Position numbers and translations under genes: made by a program | Assembly (NCBI GenBank): GCA_035934555.1 | Contig: DASYXT010000120.1 | Span: 1 to 23,483, forward strand | DNA: 23,483 bases | Origin: DASYXT01 sp035934555 | GTDB lineage: Bacteria > Verrucomicrobiota > Verrucomicrobiia > Limisphaerales > UBA8199 | Direction: 5' to 3' | Shown: positions 1 to 9,717 of the stretch, piece by piece | How the letters are laid out: each line of letters opens with the position of its first letter | Position numbering within the stretch: the first letter of the stretch is position 1 | Notes under the pieces: model-generated | Database searches by the model: none | The model's input: only the letters and a program-made list of their open reading frames with translations | What the model was told of the DNA's origin: nothing

Positions 1-358
1 ATTAAACAAAGCGCCAGCGGGCTGGCGCAGTCCAAAAGCTGGCGCCCCTGGGTCGCGAAGCGTCATGGAGTGCGGGGCAGAATAGGGCGGCATACGATTA
101 AACAAAGCGCCAGAGGGCTGGCGCAGTCCAAAAGCTGGCGCTCCTGGGTCGCGAAGCGTCATGGAGTGCGGGGCAGAATAGGGCGGCATACGATTAAACA
201 AAGCGCCAGAGGGCTGGCGCAGTCCAAAAGCTGGCGCCCCTGGGTCGCGAAGCGTCATGGAGTGCGGGGCAGATAGGGCGGCATACGATTAAACAAAGCG
301 CCAGAGGGCTGGCGCAGTCCAAAAGCTGGCGCCCCTGGGTCGCGAAGCGTCATGGAGT
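1..358 (+). repeat. 96-bp tandem array of a REP-like hairpin unit, about 3.75 copies
   Basis: Four near-identical units begin at 1, 97, 193 and 288, giving periods of 96, 96 and 95 bp (the third unit lacks one A in the GCAGAATAGG segment). Each unit holds the palindrome GCGCCAGAGGGCTGGCGC (first copy GCGCCAGCGGGCTGGCGC), then AGTCCAAAAGCTGGCGCC, then a constant tail that includes GGTCGCGAAGCGTCATGGAG. The window begins inside the array, so more copies may lie to the left. The hairpin core is the one found at 2412-2512, 18155-18256 and 19470-19570. A 96-bp period keeps one reading frame open through the copies, which explains a spurious 68-codon open frame here. There are no variable spacers, so this is not a CRISPR array. 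Confidence 0.95.
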
Positions 359-380
359 GCGCCAGTCCCCTGGCGCTTTT
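359..380 (+). repeat. Terminal hairpin of the repeat array, terminator-like on the plus strand
   Basis: GCGCCAG (359-365) pairs with CTGGCGC (370-376) around a four-base loop and is followed by TTTT (377-380). It is shaped like an intrinsic terminator for plus-strand transcription. However, the neighbouring gene at 402-2318 is on the minus strand and its 3' side is not followed by a T run in that orientation. The same hairpin-TTTT arrangement occurs in the REP pair at 18174-18195. The T run is therefore more likely part of the repeat family than a dedicated terminator. Confidence 0.6.
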
Positions 381-401
381 CTCGCTCATGACTCATCTGC
401 C

Positions 402-2318
402 TTACCGCGCAACCTTCACCAGCACGACCCCGTGACGTGGCACCTGAGCCTCAAACTGTCCACCGAATTTCCCGAGGTCCTTTTGCCGCCATAAGTCGCG
501 CACGGCATGGGTCCCTTTCCAGCCCAAATCTGCCCAACTCACGGTCCCGGAGGCCTCGTCCTCGCCGCGATTGAAAATGCCGACGGCTTTCGAGCCGTCT
601 TCGAGGTCTTTGGCCCAAACTTCAACCGAGCCGTGTTTCGCAATCCGTCCGGCCTGGCGGCCGAGCGGGTCCTGGCTTACATCGAGCACCTCATCATTGG
701 TGAGAAGCCCGAGGGTGAATTCATCGAGCTTGGTCATATCGCAGCCGATTAGCAGCGGAGCTGAGAGCAGGCACCAGAGGCTAATGTGGGTGTATTGTTC
801 GTTGGGGGTAAGGCGCGTCGGACGGACGTTCGCGCTCCAGCCGACGTACCCGACGACGAGCATGTCGGGGTCGTTCCAGTGCCCGGGCCCGGCGTAGCGT
901 TCGTGCCCGGCCTGGCTGAAGCCAATGCCAGCCATACTGGACCAGGTGTCAGTGATGTCGCCGGTGGTGCGCCAGCAGTTCCCGCCGACCTCCGCGCCCC
1001 ATTCCCACACATTGCCCATGCCGTATTGGCAAAGACTGAAGAGGATATCCCGGTGCACCTGATCGAGGGCGGCGCGCATTACCTGGTAAGGTTTCATCAA
1101 TTGCGCATGGTCGGGATGCGGCGCAATGCCGCCATAACTGCACCAGTCGTACTTCAAATAGTCGAATCCCCACTCGGCATAACGCTGGGCGTCGAGCAAC
1201 TCGTGCTGATAGCTGCCTTCGTGTCCGGCGCATGTTTTGGGCCCGGGCGAGGAATACAACCCGATCTTCAGCCCCCTGCTATGCACGTAATCGGCGAGCG
1301 CTTTCATATCGGGAAATTTTTGGTTCGAGAGAACCTTGCCATCGGCGTCGCGGCCGTCTTCCCAGCAATCGTCGATGTTGATGTAAGTCCACCCGTGGTT
1401 GATGAGGCCGCTGGCCACCATCGCGTCGGCAGCGGCGCGCACATTGGCTTCATTGACGTCGCAGCCGAATCCGTTCCAACTGTTCCAGCCCATCGGCGGG
1501 GTGAGAGCAATCAGGTTCCCGCAGACAATCTTCAATTGGCGGGTTGTTGAGCCCGAAGCGTTCCTGGCGCGCAGCGTCACTCGATGAACCCCCTCCTTGT
1601 CGAGCGTGCCGGTGATTAGGCCTGTGTCTGGGTCCAGGTGCAAACCTGCTGGCAGGCCACGCGCGGAAAAGGTCAGGGGCCGTTCGCCCGTGGCAGCGAC
1701 CGTGAACAGAAACGGAGCGCCGGGGCGAACACCAAACACGGGCGCGCCGTTGATGCGAGGCTGAGAACCGGATTTTGGCGTCAGCACGATAGCCGGCTCG
1801 GGCGGACGCACCACCGGCTCGGGCGAACCGCTGGCCATGATAATTTGGGCATCCGCCCAATCGGCATGATCGTGGTCGATGCCGTCGCCGCCGTCATCAA
1901 CCAGCAGGATGAGTGTTTTGACCCCGTGCAAATCCACCGAGGCTTCTGCAGCGGGCTGACCCCCATGGAGAACTGCGCTTTCCCAGAGCGTGCGGCCGTC
2001 GCCGATCACCCTGAATTGGACGCTGCCCAGTTGCCCGACTTCGTCATCGACACCCGCCCAGGCGGTGAACCGTTCGGCCGTGCCGCCGAGCCCCAGGCGG
2101 AAGGTGCTGACGGCGTGCGTGCCCAAGCCGTGCTCGAAATGGCGCCCGCCGATCGACAGCGCATGGCCTTCGACGGAGAGATTCGCATGCGGCTGCCCCC
2201 AGCTTTGTTCCAGCGCGTGCAAATCCAGAGAGCCGAGCTCAAAACTGGCGGCGTGGGTTGCGGAAGAGAGGAGGGAGGCTAGTGCCACATAAAGGAGGGG
2301 GTAGTTATAACTGCGCAT
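402..2318 (-). CDS. Exported alpha-galactosidase: NPCBM domain, Ig-like domain, GH27 catalytic domain
   Basis: A 638-aa secreted glycoside hydrolase expected to release terminal alpha-linked galactose from oligo- or polysaccharides outside the cytoplasm. Residues 1-23 form a Sec signal peptide ending THA. Residues about 25-162 resemble the NPCBM carbohydrate-binding domain (HFEHGLGTHA, then GVDDEVG). Residues about 187-266 look like a putative Ig/cadherin-like domain (GLPAGLHLDPDTGLITG). From about 270 to the end is a GH27 domain starting LTPPMGWNSWNGFGC. By family precedent D391 in YLKYDWC is the nucleophile and D454 in GDITDTW the acid/base. No Shine-Dalgarno is visible, but the start is fixed by the signal peptide. 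It is flanked by REP-like repeats on both sides and shares no operon. The family assignment is secure; the exact substrate is not visible, and a related exo-specificity is possible. Confidence 0.95.
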   Translation of the reverse strand: MRSYNYPLLYVALASLLSSATHAASFELGSLDLHALEQSWGQPHANLSVEGHALSIGGRHFEHGLGTHAVSTFRLGLGGTAERFTAWAGVDDEVGQLGSVQFRVIGDGRTLWESAVLHGGQPAAEASVDLHGVKTLILLVDDGGDGIDHDHADWADAQIIMASGSPEPVVRPPEPAIVLTPKSGSQPRINGAPVFGVRPGAPFLFTVAATGERPLTFSARGLPAGLHLDPDTGLITGTLDKEGVHRVTLRARNASGSTTRQLKIVCGNLIALTPPMGWNSWNGFGCDVNEANVRAAADAMVASGLINHGWTYINIDDCWEDGRDADGKVLSNQKFPDMKALADYVHSRGLKIGLYSSPGPKTCAGHEGSYQHELLDAQRYAEWGFDYLKYDWCSYGGIAPHPDHAQLMKPYQVMRAALDQVHRDILFSLCQYGMGNVWEWGAEVGGNCWRTTGDITDTWSSMAGIGFSQAGHERYAGPGHWNDPDMLVVGYVGWSANVRPTRLTPNEQYTHISLWCLLSAPLLIGCDMTKLDEFTLGLLTNDEVLDVSQDPLGRQAGRIAKHGSVEVWAKDLEDGSKAVGIFNRGEDEASGTVSWADLGWKGTHAVRDLWRQKDLGKFGGQFEAQVPRHGVVLVKVAR

Positions 2319-2411
2319 GGGAATGGGTTTTGCGGGAGCGGAGCGGAAAAGTCAAGCTCCGCGGGGGGACGGCCAGGACTGAGGGGTGCGATTAAAACCG
2401 GTCGCCGCAAG

Positions 2412-2512
2412 AAAGCGGCAGAGGGCTGCCGCAGTCCAAAACCTCGCGGCATGAGAAGCGTGCCAACAATCGCGGCAGCGTCTTGGACTGCGGCAGCCCT
2501 CTGCCGCTCTTG
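2412..2512. repeat. Tail-to-tail REP-like palindrome pair, GCGGCAG variant
   Basis: GCGGCAGAGGGCTGCCGC (2415-2432) followed by AGTCCAAAACCTCGCGGC (2433-2450) is mirrored by GTCTTGGACT and GCGGCAGCCCTCTGCCGC (2490-2507). The two tails face each other. The stem differs from the GCGCCAG/CTGGCGC stem of the other copies by a G/C swap made on both arms, so pairing is preserved. It lies between the start of the alpha-galactosidase gene and the end of the DUF3106-like gene. The rest of 2319-2567 holds nothing else that I recognise. Confidence 0.92.
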
Positions 2513-2567
2513 CTCAGGCCATGATGGCAATTTTAATCGGACCAGGGGCAGAGGGCAGAACTGGCAC

Positions 2568-3620
2568 TCAGTGGTTTGTCCCGACCAAGGTCCTGTCTGC
2601 GCCCGAAGCGCTTGCAGCGCCGGGAGGCATGGGAGGCTGGCCCGGCGGCGTCATCCCCGGGGGGAGCGGCGGCTGGAGATTCAAACGGTTGACCAGGTCC
2701 TTCCAGGTCTCGCGTTGAGTGGGTGTCATCAGCTTCCAGCGCTCCGCCTTGGTCAGAAACTCGTTGCGCTCCTGGATGGTTAAGCTGGCAAATTTTTCGA
2801 AATTCTTGATGCAGATGGCGCGCTGGGGAGGGGGCAGTTGCCGGAACTTCTCGAGGGTTTGTTCAATCTGGCGCCGGTCCCCATCGGACAGAACATTGAG
2901 AATCCGGGCCTTTTCCGGCTCGGTGAAATCGAGCATCCGTTCGAAGCGATTGGCGAATTCGTCCCGTTGCCGAAAACTCAACTCCTGCCATTGCCGGATT
3001 CCTTGCTCGAGCACCACTTTGCGGTCGGGCGGCACAGGCGGCAACGGCGGAGGCATCAGCATCCGGGCTCCTTCCTGGGCGAAGCAATTTGCGGCCGGAT
3101 TGAGCAGCCGCTGGCGAACCTCCAGCGGCAGGCGATCCCAAACCTGGAGCCGGTCGGCGACCAACTGTCGTACCTTCTCGGGAATGGCGGCCAATTGTGC
3201 TTCGCGATTGGTGCTGGTCCCGCTCAGGAGCGGGACCAAATACCACCGGAGCTCCGTGGCGGTGAGCCGCAGTTCGAGCTGGTCTTTGCTGAGCGCTTCG
3301 TATTCTTGGACTTTGGCCAGCAACAGCTTTTGGTTCACCAGCGGACGATTGGCCAGCGCTTGCTGCCGTTGCGCCGGGCTCATCTGAAGCAACTCGCGGA
3401 AGAAATCAACCGGACACTTCCCCGAAGGGGGTGTGGGCGGCAATGGCAAGACCGTGCTGGAGCTTATCTCACCTTCAGGCGTAGGGGATGTTGGAGTCGG
3501 TTGCGCCAGCAAAGGCGTCCAAGCCAATGCCCAGACTGTGAACACGAGCGTCGCGCCCAGGAGTGCTCGCCCGCTGTGCTCTGCCTGACGATGGGTTTTC
3601 TCTCTTATGCGCGGGCTCAT
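2568..3620 (-). CDS. DUF3106-like, proline-rich membrane-anchored or exported protein
   Basis: A 350-aa protein of unknown function. A basic N-terminus is followed by a hydrophobic stretch at about 21-40 (a signal peptide or anchor ending LLAQ), then a proline-rich linker (about 41-66). The body is a series of short helical repeats of the type LLQMSPAQRQQALANRP and LTPTQRETWKDL-like segments, which recall DUF3106. The C-terminus is again proline- and glycine-rich. Its ATG overlaps the TGA of the preceding anti-sigma-like gene by 4 bp (ATGA), so it is translationally coupled and is the last gene of a sigma/anti-sigma operon. Being co-expressed with an ECF system suggests an envelope role, possibly as a sensor, but that is inference. 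Confidence 0.8.
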   Translation of the reverse strand: MSPRIREKTHRQAEHSGRALLGATLVFTVWALAWTPLLAQPTPTSPTPEGEISSSTVLPLPPTPPSGKCPVDFFRELLQMSPAQRQQALANRPLVNQKLLLAKVQEYEALSKDQLELRLTATELRWYLVPLLSGTSTNREAQLAAIPEKVRQLVADRLQVWDRLPLEVRQRLLNPAANCFAQEGARMLMPPPLPPVPPDRKVVLEQGIRQWQELSFRQRDEFANRFERMLDFTEPEKARILNVLSDGDRRQIEQTLEKFRQLPPPQRAICIKNFEKFASLTIQERNEFLTKAERWKLMTPTQRETWKDLVNRLNLQPPLPPGMTPPGQPPMPPGAASASGADRTLVGTNH

Positions 3621-4126
3621 TGAAGCAGTTTAAGCAGCTCTTCGTCTGGTGCGGGCGTTTGGTTCAACGCACGAATCTCGTCGAAATGTTCGAGGATGGC
3701 CGGGTTGGGCAAAGATTGGACCTCCGCAACGGCGACAACGCTGCGAGCGAATTGGACCTTGTCCTGGCGCAGAGCATACAAATGGTGAGCGGTGATGAGG
3801 CTGACGCTGCTGACGACGGCCACGACCGCCACGCGCGGCAGCCACCGCCATTGCCATGGCCAGAAACGGCCTTGGAACCGGCTGGCGCGGGTTTGCGCCC
3901 GCTGCTCGATTTCGACGGCGGCCACAACCCGAGCGGTGAAATTGCTCGGCACAGGCGCTTGGGGGAGATGCTCCAGCAGGAGGTTGAGACCGGATTCGAG
4001 TTCCCAGTTGGCCTGGGCTTCCGGATGGGTGGCGAGCCAGGCCTGCAACTCGGCTTGTTCCACCGGGGTCAGGGGGCGCCGCCAAGTCAGCTCCAGCCAG
4101 TGGCGGTAAAGCGCATCATCGTTCAT
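3617..4126 (-). CDS. Anti-sigma-factor-like single-pass membrane protein
   Basis: A 169-aa protein beginning MNDDALYRHWLELTW. Residues 1-60 are soluble and helical, with an N-terminus like those of anti-sigma factors (a short acidic segment, then LTPVEQAELQAWLATHPEA). A single membrane segment lies at about 97-114 (RVAVVAVVSSVSLITA), followed by a roughly 50-residue tail outside the membrane. The frame stays open much further upstream, but this ATG is preceded by AGGTGA at a good distance and the upstream frame runs antiparallel to nothing recognisable, so it was chosen. It follows the ECF sigma gene by 49 nt and overlaps the next gene by 4 bp. I see no zinc-binding HxxxCxxC motif, so it is not a classical ZAS protein. 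The function rests on position and topology. Confidence 0.75.
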   Translation of the reverse strand: MNDDALYRHWLELTWRRPLTPVEQAELQAWLATHPEAQANWELESGLNLLLEHLPQAPVPSNFTARVVAAVEIEQRAQTRASRFQGRFWPWQWRWLPRVAVVAVVSSVSLITAHHLYALRQDKVQFARSVVAVAEVQSLPNPAILEHFDEIRALNQTPAPDEELLKLLQ

Positions 4127-4175
4127 AGCATCACCTAAAGGTCTAAAACCTGTACCGAGAGAAAGTTGCGCGCAC

Positions 4176-4784
4176 TCATCCGGGCCCGGACCATACGCCG
4201 GTGCGCAGGTAGGGTTTGAGCTTTTGTTTGAGTGTTTCACGACCGCGATGAATAAGGGACTTGGTTGCTGAGAGCGAGCAGCCCAGGACCATCGCAATAT
4301 CTTCGTAACTGAGCTCGTCCTGGCGACAGAGCAGAATCGCGGTGCGCTGGGCTTCGGGCAGCTCTGCCAGCGCGGCTTCAATCTTGTCCTGCAATTCGCC
4401 GTGCAAGAGACTGTCAGGCGGTGAAAACGTTCGTTTATCCTCGACTTGCTGTAGCGGCTGGTCATCCAGGTCGGGATGGGTAGCGTCGAGTGAATCAGCG
4501 GGATGCCGAGAGCGGCGGCGGATTTCGTTGAGGGACAGGTTGCGGGCAATGGTGAACAGCCAGGTGGAGAACTTGGCAGAAACCTGGTACCTGTCAGCCG
4601 CCTTAAAAACCTGCACGAAAACGGCCTGAGCGAGGTCCTCGGCTTCGGTGGCATCCCGCAGCATCCGGCAAGCCAGGTTCATCACCGGTTGCTTATATTT
4701 GTCCACCAATTCGCCAAAAGCGGCGGCCTCGCCCTGTTTGACACGCAACATCAGGGCGGCATCCGGATCCAACTCGGCAGACAT
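4176..4784 (-). CDS. ECF-type RNA polymerase sigma-70 factor
   Basis: A 202-aa sigma factor directing RNA polymerase to a dedicated promoter set. Region 2 is clear: GEAAAFGELVDKYKQPVMNLA and DLAQAVFVQVFKAADRY, with the strand-opening part KFSTWLFTIARNLSLNEIRR. A linker of about 40 residues leads to region 4 (LPEAQRTAILLCRQDELSYE, then MVLGCSLSATKSLIHRGRE), which is the helix-turn-helix that reads the -35 element. I chose the ATG at 4784 because family members begin a few residues before region 2; the frame continues upstream to 4949 without homology-like sequence. It heads an operon with an anti-sigma-like gene and the DUF3106-like gene. An inverted repeat at 4922-4943 lies upstream and could be part of its control. 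Confidence 0.95.
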   Translation of the reverse strand: MSAELDPDAALMLRVKQGEAAAFGELVDKYKQPVMNLACRMLRDATEAEDLAQAVFVQVFKAADRYQVSAKFSTWLFTIARNLSLNEIRRRSRHPADSLDATHPDLDDQPLQQVEDKRTFSPPDSLLHGELQDKIEAALAELPEAQRTAILLCRQDELSYEDIAMVLGCSLSATKSLIHRGRETLKQKLKPYLRTGVWSGPG

Positions 4785-5137
4785 AACGGCCCATTCTACC
4801 AAACACCAGGGAGGGGACAAGTTTCGAGGGAAGAGATACCAACCGCGAACTTCTACGTGCTCCCAGGTCTGCCGGCGCACCTGAAGAGCGGCTGAAAACC
4901 ACCTCACCCGCACGCCGGTTACGTCAAAACACCCCCCTTGACGCCCCAACCCGGAAGAGGAATTTGGGGTTGCGGATTGTTATGCCTTGGATAAGATGTG
5001 CACAGAAACGGCGGAGAATCCACGTAGATTGTTGGGTAGCGGGCAAAAGCTGCAAACCAAGAAATGGGTCACATGGCACAAAAAAAGTGTTGGCCTTGCC
5101 CCGTGAGTTCTTGCAATAGTTTCCGGCCTGAAAGTTT
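4785..5137. promoter_or_regulatory. Divergent intergenic region between the ECF sigma gene and the pyrophosphatase gene
   Basis: About 350 bp without a convincing gene. An inverted repeat CGTCAA (4922-4927) / TTGACG (4938-4943) with a C-rich centre could be an operator. Read on either strand it also supplies a TTGACG-like -35 element. For the plus strand, TTGCGG (4970-4975) and TAAGAT (4992-4997) are 16 bp apart and could form a weak sigma-70 promoter for the pyrophosphatase gene, leaving a leader of about 130 nt. Neither start has a strong Shine-Dalgarno. These are visual matches only. Confidence 0.35.
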
Positions 5138-7684
<2,547 letters not shown>

Positions 7685-7703
7685 CGGCTGGGGCAGGGAC
7701 GTC

Positions 7704-7745
7704 AAAGCGCCAGGGCGCCGGCGGGGTCCAAGCCGTTGGCGGGCC
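7704..7745 (+). repeat. Decayed REP-like unit
   Basis: AAAGCGCCAGGGCGCCGGCG followed by GGGTCCAAGCCGTTGGCGGG has the layout of the intact unit (AAAGCGCCAG...GGC..., then AGTCCAAAACCTGGCGG) with several substitutions, including ones in the stem. It sits right after the pyrophosphatase stop and within the 124-bp gap before the next gene. I read it as an old copy losing its hairpin. Confidence 0.55.
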
Positions 7746-7808
7746 AGTTCAAGACGCTTGGGCGACAGACGGCGCACGGCCGTTGCCCAGCGTGCAATTA
7801 AAGCTCCT

Positions 7809-9044
7809 ATGACTTCGCATGAACGGGTCCTGGCGGCCTTAAACCATCGCGAGCCGGACCGTGTTCCCCTGGACCTGTCGGGCCATCGCTCCTCGGGCAT
7901 CGCCGCGATGGCTTATGTCCGCCTGCGCCGTTTTCTTGGCCTGCCTCACAAACCGGTGCGTGTCTATGACCCGGTGCAGCAATTGGCCATTGTGGATGAA
8001 GACGTGCTCCAACTTTTCCGGATCGATACGCTGGAGCTTGGACGCGGGTTTGCTCTCGAAGACAAATACTGGACGGAATGGTCGCTGCCGGACGGAACCG
8101 ATTGCCTGATGCCAGTGTGGGCCCGGCCGGAGCGGGTCGAGGGCGACTGGGTGCTGCGTTCCCAACGCACGGGCCGGCCAATCGCTCGGATGCCCCAGGG
8201 CGTTTGGTACTTCGAGCAGTGCCATTTTCCGTTTCTCGAACACGAAGACCTTACCCGGCTCGAAGTCGAATTCTCCGAATGCATGTGGTCGGCGGTTCCG
8301 TCGCCTCCGGGTCCACTGGTGAGCGGGGTTGACGCGCAACAGACCCTGCGCGAAGGCGCGCGCCGCCTGCACCGGCAAAGCGAGCGGGCCATTATTGGAC
8401 TTTTCGGGGGGAATCTGCTCGAGTTCGGGCAATGGTTTTATCGGATGGACAATTTTCTCGTGCTGCTGGCCGGGGAACCGCGGCGCGCGCACCGCTTTCT
8501 TGATGGTTTGTTGGAGATCCACCTCCGCAATCTGGACTGGTTCCTGGATGCCGCCGCCGAATACCTGGATATCATTCTTTTTGGCGACGACCTGGGCATG
8601 CAATCCGGCCCCCAAATTTCCCCGGCCATGTATCGCGAATTCTTCCAGCCGCGGGAACGGGCGATGTGGCAACGGGTCAAGGCGCGGGCGCCCGCGCTCA
8701 AAATCATGCTGCACTGCTGCGGGGGCGTCCGCGAATTACTGCCCGATTTAATCGACGCCGGGCTGAATGCCATCAATCCGGTGCAGATTACCTGCCGCGG
8801 GATGGAGCCGGCGGGTTTGAAGCGGGATTTCGGCAGCGCACTGACGTTTTGGGGTGGCGGCTGCGACACGCGGGATGTGCTGCTGAGCGGCACGCCGGCC
8901 CAGGTCCGCGAACACGTTCGCCGCCTGCTGGATATTTGGCGGCCCGGCGGCGGTTTCGTGTTCCAGCAAGTACACAATATTCTGGCCGATGTGCCCCCGG
9001 AAAACGTCGCGGCGATGTACCAAGCCGCCGGTGAGGGCGCGTAA
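7809..9044 (+). CDS. Uroporphyrinogen decarboxylase/methyltransferase (MtaA-CmuA) family protein
   Basis: A 411-aa cytoplasmic TIM-barrel protein. It opens with the family start MTSHERVLAALNHREPDRVP and ends with a typical C-terminal half: HCCGG (302-306), INPVQITCRGMEPAGLKRDF, FWGGGCDTRDVLLSGTPAQV, and NILADVPPENVAAMY. H302, C304 and C352 fit the HxC...C zinc site of MtaA-like methyltransferases. It is therefore more likely a methyl-transferring paralogue than the heme-pathway decarboxylase. The frame extends 17 codons upstream to 7758, but the ATG at 7809 matches where relatives begin. No corrinoid protein or partner methyltransferase is adjacent, so the substrate is unknown. Confidence 0.88.
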   Translation: MTSHERVLAALNHREPDRVPLDLSGHRSSGIAAMAYVRLRRFLGLPHKPVRVYDPVQQLAIVDEDVLQLFRIDTLELGRGFALEDKYWTEWSLPDGTDCLMPVWARPERVEGDWVLRSQRTGRPIARMPQGVWYFEQCHFPFLEHEDLTRLEVEFSECMWSAVPSPPGPLVSGVDAQQTLREGARRLHRQSERAIIGLFGGNLLEFGQWFYRMDNFLVLLAGEPRRAHRFLDGLLEIHLRNLDWFLDAAAEYLDIILFGDDLGMQSGPQISPAMYREFFQPRERAMWQRVKARAPALKIMLHCCGGVRELLPDLIDAGLNAINPVQITCRGMEPAGLKRDFGSALTFWGGGCDTRDVLLSGTPAQVREHVRRLLDIWRPGGGFVFQQVHNILADVPPENVAAMYQAAGEGA

Positions 9045-9050
9045 GCCGTC

Positions 9051-9100
9051 GGAGCGTAGAGGTAGGGTGACTGATAAGAGCGGTCCTCGCTGTACGCTCC
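9051..9100. repeat. Inverted repeat GGAGCGTA...TACGCTCC
   Basis: GGAGCGTA (9051-9058) and TACGCTCC (9093-9100) are perfect complements separated by 34 nt, just after the stop of the methyltransferase-family gene. The same octamer occurs at 10178-10185 and 10205-10212, so this may be a second, smaller intergenic repeat family. There is no T run, which makes a terminator role weak. Confidence 0.5.
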
Positions 9101-9223
9101 TGCTCCACGGTCTCCAAGGGGGCCTTGCTTTTTTACCGTTCCGGCCGACAATTATGCACCGGTTCCAAGGCACTCCACCTGCTGGTTGGTTGTCAAGAAC
9201 GGTTGCTTTTAGTTTGGAAGACT

Positions 9224-9706
9224 ATGATGCGTTCGTGTGTGCTGCAAATTGACGACGACGAAAATGACATTTACCTGCTGAAATTTGCCTGGGAACAGGC
9301 CAACGTGAAACCGCCGCTAATGGCCATCACCTCAGGCATGGAAGCGTTGCGGTACTTCCAACGACAAGGCCAATTCGGTGATGTGGAGCGTTACCCCTTT
9401 CCTAGTCTGGTTTTGCTGGACCTGCGCATGCCGCGCATGAACGGACTGGAGGTGCTCGAGTGGTTGCGCGCACAACCGAAACTCTGGGGGCTGGTGGTGA
9501 TTGTTCTGACCGCCTCAGCATACCCTGATGACGTTGAACAAGCATGTCGATTAGGCGCCAATGCGTTCGTGCAGAAGCCGGGCAGCCACGAAGAACTGGT
9601 CGCGCTGGTGCAAGCACTGAAAGCGTTCTGGTTCCAGTTTCACGAGTTCCCTGCGCGCCCCGACCATGTGCTGGAAGGTCTCAGCCGCCCGCGGCTGCAA
9701 CCCTGA
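9224..9706 (+). CDS. Single-domain response regulator (Rcp1-like receiver)
   Basis: A 160-aa stand-alone CheY-like receiver with no output domain. The acidic pocket is D10-D11-D12, the phosphoacceptor is D66 in LVLLDLRMPRMNG, and T96 and K118 (KPG) complete the active site. The opening IDDDENDIYLLKFAWEQA and the YPFPSLVLLDLRMPRMNGLE segment are typical of the Rcp1-like subgroup that pairs with phytochrome or hybrid histidine kinases. The start ATG at 9224 (or the adjacent 9227) has GGAAG just upstream; the open frame from 9125 adds sequence with no family similarity. It converges on another receiver gene 11 bp away. No kinase is in the window, so the partner is unknown. Confidence 0.93.
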   Translation: MMRSCVLQIDDDENDIYLLKFAWEQANVKPPLMAITSGMEALRYFQRQGQFGDVERYPFPSLVLLDLRMPRMNGLEVLEWLRAQPKLWGLVVIVLTASAYPDDVEQACRLGANAFVQKPGSHEELVALVQALKAFWFQFHEFPARPDHVLEGLSRPRLQP

Positions 9707-9717
9707 TTTTGACCTCG

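Noticed and set aside
70..276. Open frame of 68 codons in the repeat array
   Set aside because: It is only the 96-bp repeat read in frame (96 is divisible by three); the peptide itself repeats and has no gene-like features.
1..380. Possible CRISPR array
   Set aside because: The units are identical along their whole length with no variable spacers, and no cas genes are present.
359..380. Dedicated transcription terminator
   Set aside because: The T run is on the plus strand while the adjacent gene is on the minus strand, and the same hairpin-TTTT occurs in other repeat copies.
786..1550. Long plus-strand open frame of 254 codons
   Set aside because: It lies antisense within the GH27 domain of the alpha-galactosidase gene; long antisense frames are usual in GC-rich DNA and it has no recognisable domain.
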